From Coriaria nepalensis (lineage: Eukaryota > Streptophyta > Magnoliopsida > Cucurbitales > Coriariaceae): 64,000 bases of DNA. The notes under the pieces were generated by a model that had not been told where the DNA came from, ran no database searches, and saw nothing but the letters and a program-made list of their open reading frames with translations. Below are positions 61,485 to 64,000 of the stretch, piece after piece. Made by a program: the position numbers and the translations under genes. The stretch covers positions 3,935,501-3,999,500 of the forward strand of contig CP114486.1 of NCBI GenBank assembly GCA_027186245.1. The letters are read 5' to 3'. The first letter of the stretch is position 1. Every line of letters begins with the position of its first letter.

Positions 61485-62459
61485 ATGGGAGATAAACTGA
61501 AAATTCAAAATAAGTGGGAGTTTAAGAGGAGAGATATCCATTTCGAATCTTCAAGAATTGCCGAGTCCAAATATAGTGTAAATCCAAAACCAAAGAAGCA
61601 TAGAAGTGTTTCCAGCTTGACTTCACTTACGAATGATCCAAATGTCAATGCTAATGCTAATCCTTTTTCAAAGGATGCTGTTACAATATTGATGGAATCT
61701 TTGTTAGAGGATCTGAGTAGAACTAGGGAGAAACTGTTTGTATGGATGAGAGAAGAAGTTGGGAAACTGGTAGCTGAAGATGATATAAATCTGCTGCCTA
61801 AAAAGCGAGTCGGGCAGCCTGAAAACCACATCAAATCCGAGAAGTTGGATCGAGATTTTAATGATGGAAAACTTATAATGGGGTCTGATAATAATTCCAC
61901 CTCTAAGGTAAACGGTTTTATCAATTCCTACCAACCATGTAATGATCAAGTTGATGCTACTGCTAGTCAAGTACTCGTGGCATCAACAAATGCCGAGAAA
62001 GTTGAGAGATTTGGAGTGGGAACTGCTAAGCGGAAGTATCAATTCTCTCCAGTGGACGAATATTTACGGATATGCAATAAAAGGAAAACCCCTTCTGCTA
62101 AAAAATCTCAAAATTGCTCTTTAAGTTCTTTTGGGAGTCTTGAAAAGGGCAAAGCAAAAACTGATTCACTCGACAAATTTGGTCGACCAGTCTCAAGAAA
62201 TGTCGGTTATTTTGAACAGCATGGAAGGTTGAGTTTGGCTATTGGGGGAGCTGGATTTCCAGTCCCACTTCATAAGGCTATGAATTCTACATTCGGTTTT
62301 CATAGCCAAGTTGGTTTGGAAAGTTTAGGCCAAGAAAAATGCAATGGATTATTTCCAAGTGTTCATGGAGCAGCAGCTATAAGCTCTTCTGGTGGGACAT
62401 ATGCAGTATCGGAACATCATCTTCCTACCCCGAGCCAAGAAAGTGAGGATCGGTCCTAG
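61485..62459 (+). CDS. Uncharacterised plant protein (324 aa, single coding exon)
   Basis: I do not recognise this family. The ATG at 61485 opens MGDKLKIQNKWEFKRRDIHF. The protein is hydrophilic, Lys/Ser-rich and probably nuclear (TAKRKYQFSPVDEYLRICNKRK is a dense basic stretch at about 182-203). One predicted helix (about 65-100, TILMESLLEDLSRTREKLFVWMREEVGKLVAED) is amphipathic. The C-terminal half is Gly/Ser-rich (AIGGAGFPVPLHKAMNSTFG) and ends SQESEDRS. No membrane segment or signal peptide. It lies alone between hAT-like elements and a gene-free end. Coding status is supported by the length of the open frame, normal codon-like composition and a plausible spliced leader, but an unrelated 139-aa frame exists on the other strand (61505-61924). 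Confidence 0.7.
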   Translation: MGDKLKIQNKWEFKRRDIHFESSRIAESKYSVNPKPKKHRSVSSLTSLTNDPNVNANANPFSKDAVTILMESLLEDLSRTREKLFVWMREEVGKLVAEDDINLLPKKRVGQPENHIKSEKLDRDFNDGKLIMGSDNNSTSKVNGFINSYQPCNDQVDATASQVLVASTNAEKVERFGVGTAKRKYQFSPVDEYLRICNKRKTPSAKKSQNCSLSSFGSLEKGKAKTDSLDKFGRPVSRNVGYFEQHGRLSLAIGGAGFPVPLHKAMNSTFGFHSQVGLESLGQEKCNGLFPSVHGAAAISSSGGTYAVSEHHLPTPSQESEDRS

Positions 62460-62878
62460 GCATTTTTCGACCTTCTAAGGTAACATGTTTTGATATTATC
62501 AATACTCATGGATTAGTGTTGGAATTAGTATGAAATTTTCCCTCTTACTCTTAGAGAGGGCTACTAGGTGAAGAAATGTATTCAGGATTGTATTAGTATA
62601 GAGTCTAAGACTAGCTACAGAGGATATGATATTTGGCTCGTCCTTGTTCTATGAACAAATTTACATGGACTAAGAAATCTATGAAAGGGGAATGTCTATA
62701 TTGATAATAGTAGACTAGATGCTGCCGTGTGACAACGCATATGAACGACATGTTGTTTGTCACGGCCCGAAGCCTGACCAATAATTTGTCATCATGATGT
62801 TTGAACTGGATTAGGCCCAGAAAAATGACATGCTTCAATTGGGTTTACCTTGGGCTATGATCAAGTTTGAATCTATTC

Positions 62879-62912
<34 letters not shown>

Positions 62913-64000
62913 CATTTGTGTATTAAAATTAATGCATTAAACGTTATCCCAAAAAACAAAAAAACAACGACAAGAATAAAAAACAACACAATTGCACAAC
63001 CTGGACCTGGTATCATTGTTGGCCCGAAATAAGAAGTGGAAGCCAAGTGGTGAGTAGATGGAAGCCAAGTGATGAGTAGAATTAAGACACTAAGTGCTAT
63101 CCTACTTGTATTATTAATTGAATTGAATTAAACTTAGTTGTGAGCTGTTGAATTATTGGTCCTTTAAGTTTAAAGCAATTTGATTAATTCCCAAATTAAT
63201 TATTAACTTAAATAATGTATGATGTGTCGCGCAACACATTGAACCGTTTTAAGACTTTAAAAAAAGAAAAAAAAAAAACAAAATTTGCCGATGAAATCAT
63301 CATCCTGCCCTTAGATAGTGCCGTTTGGCATCATGTCTGACGACTGGACGGCTAGGATAAGTTTTCTGGTTTCTTCCGATTCTCTCTCTCTCTTTTTTTT
63401 TTTTTAATACAAAATCCAAGGCCACAAACGTTGTTTCGGTGGGGCCCATAGAGTATGCATGTGAAGGTGAAGCAAGGGGCCAGGGCATTGGCCAAGGCAG
63501 GCAGGCAGGCAGGCAGAGCGAGAGCGAGAGGGAGGGGGTGACATGAACTGTCAAGCATAACATAACTTAACTGGCAATTTCTTCTTTTTGTTCATATAAT
63601 AAGACCATATAGGCATTGCATTATTAGTCACAAGTCACAACATTATTTGAAGAATAGAGGAAAGGTTTGTGGGGCCCTCAAATTTTTATTTATTTATTTT
63701 TATTAGCCTCCCTTTTGCATAATATTATGGGAAAGAAAAAAAATTGTAAGGATGAAAGTTGGTCCTACTCTTTTCAGTTTCAATGATTTCGTGCTTTTTT
63801 TTTTTTTTTTTTGGCATAATATTTATGGGAGGGATAAAAATGAAAAATTAAAAAAACATGTTCATGACCAGTAGTGGTCCCCCCTCGTTCCATTTCTCTT
63901 GAGACATATAACCGTTGGCACTTGGCTCAAAAAAGTAACAAAAGACAGCCATTAGCCCCATGTGCGATCAACAACTAAAGGTCAAGTTGAAGGACCTTTT
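62460..64000. other. 3' flank of the uncharacterised gene and gene-free end of window
   Basis: Holds a (TA)n tract (62880-62909) and a (GGCA)n run (about 63497-63515) followed by GAGCGAGAGCGAGAG. Poly(A)/poly(T) runs occur at 63260-63280, 63392-63406 and 63797-63814. Nothing else recognised. Confidence 0.5.
62880..62909 (+). repeat. (TA)n microsatellite
   Basis: About 15 TA units in the 3' flank of the uncharacterised gene. Similar TA tracts lie at about 18199-18222 and 38396-38426. Confidence 0.85.

Noticed and set aside
61505..61924. 139-aa minus-strand ORF
   Set aside because: It overlaps the longer 324-aa plus-strand frame, has no leader or splice logic, and shows no similarity. The plus strand is the better call.
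63497..63530. Short direct repeats (GGCA)n and (GAGC)n as a possible CRISPR-like array
   Set aside because: The units are 4-6 bp with no spacers. It is a plant microsatellite.

Overview
The window is nuclear DNA of a flowering plant, almost certainly a eudicot. The genes are plant-specific or have plant architecture (BSK pseudokinase, GL3-type bHLH, AHL, plastid-targeted HAD protein, GT47 glycosyltransferase). They are split by short GT-AG introns, sit in AT-rich intergenic DNA, and are interspersed with decayed retrotransposons and small DNA transposons. The species cannot be named from the sequence. Exon boundaries were set by hand from splice consensus, phase continuity and family similarity; no alignment or search was run.

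Layout. 0-1 kb: 3' part of a GT47 glycosyltransferase (+). 1.6-9.7 kb: two glutathione peroxidase genes in tandem (+), GPX6-like then GPX8-like, separated by an old, broken Ty3/gypsy LTR element. 10.2-12.3 kb: AHL-type AT-hook/PPC gene (-), head to head with a BR-signalling kinase (BSK) gene (+, 14.6-17.5 kb). 18.3-19.8 kb: beta-tubulin (-). 22.1-26.0 kb: glutamate-cysteine ligase GSH1 (-, 15 coding exons). 27.6-28.8 kb: single-exon plastid HAD protein (PYRP2-like, -). 32.5-36.4 kb: BAH/TFIIS-like chromatin protein (AIPP3-like, +). 37.4-38.1 kb: B3-domain pseudogene. 38.7-40.9 kb: cytosolic-type tyrosyl-tRNA synthetase (+). 41.6-43.4 kb: BORCS6/DUF2365-like small protein (+). 43.9-45.8 kb: a long-terminal-inverted-repeat element resembling a Pack-MULE. 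49.4-52.1 kb: GL3/EGL3-type bHLH (+) with an altered basic region. 53.6-58.3 kb: a graveyard of Ty1/copia fragments and two decayed neprosin-family gene copies. 58.6-60.7 kb: two hAT-like non-autonomous elements. 61.5-62.5 kb: an uncharacterised plant protein (+). The last 1.5 kb is gene-free.

How the genes relate. Plant genes are independently transcribed, so neighbourhood implies little functional coupling. GSH1 makes the glutathione precursor and two GPX genes lie about 15 kb away, but plant GPX enzymes are mainly thioredoxin-dependent, so I treat this as chance linkage. GPX6-like, PYRP2-like and AIPP3-like genes in one window resemble the Arabidopsis At4g11560-At4g11570-At4g11600 block (from memory), which supports the orthology calls.

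Best leads: loss of the DNA-contacting His in the GL3-type bHLH (His to Asn), the Pack-MULE-like element with an exon-like insert and a perfect 102-bp tandem duplication, missing catalytic acids in the HAD protein, two independent GC-AG introns, and a 26-bp exact copy of GSH1 coding sequence in its own upstream leader.
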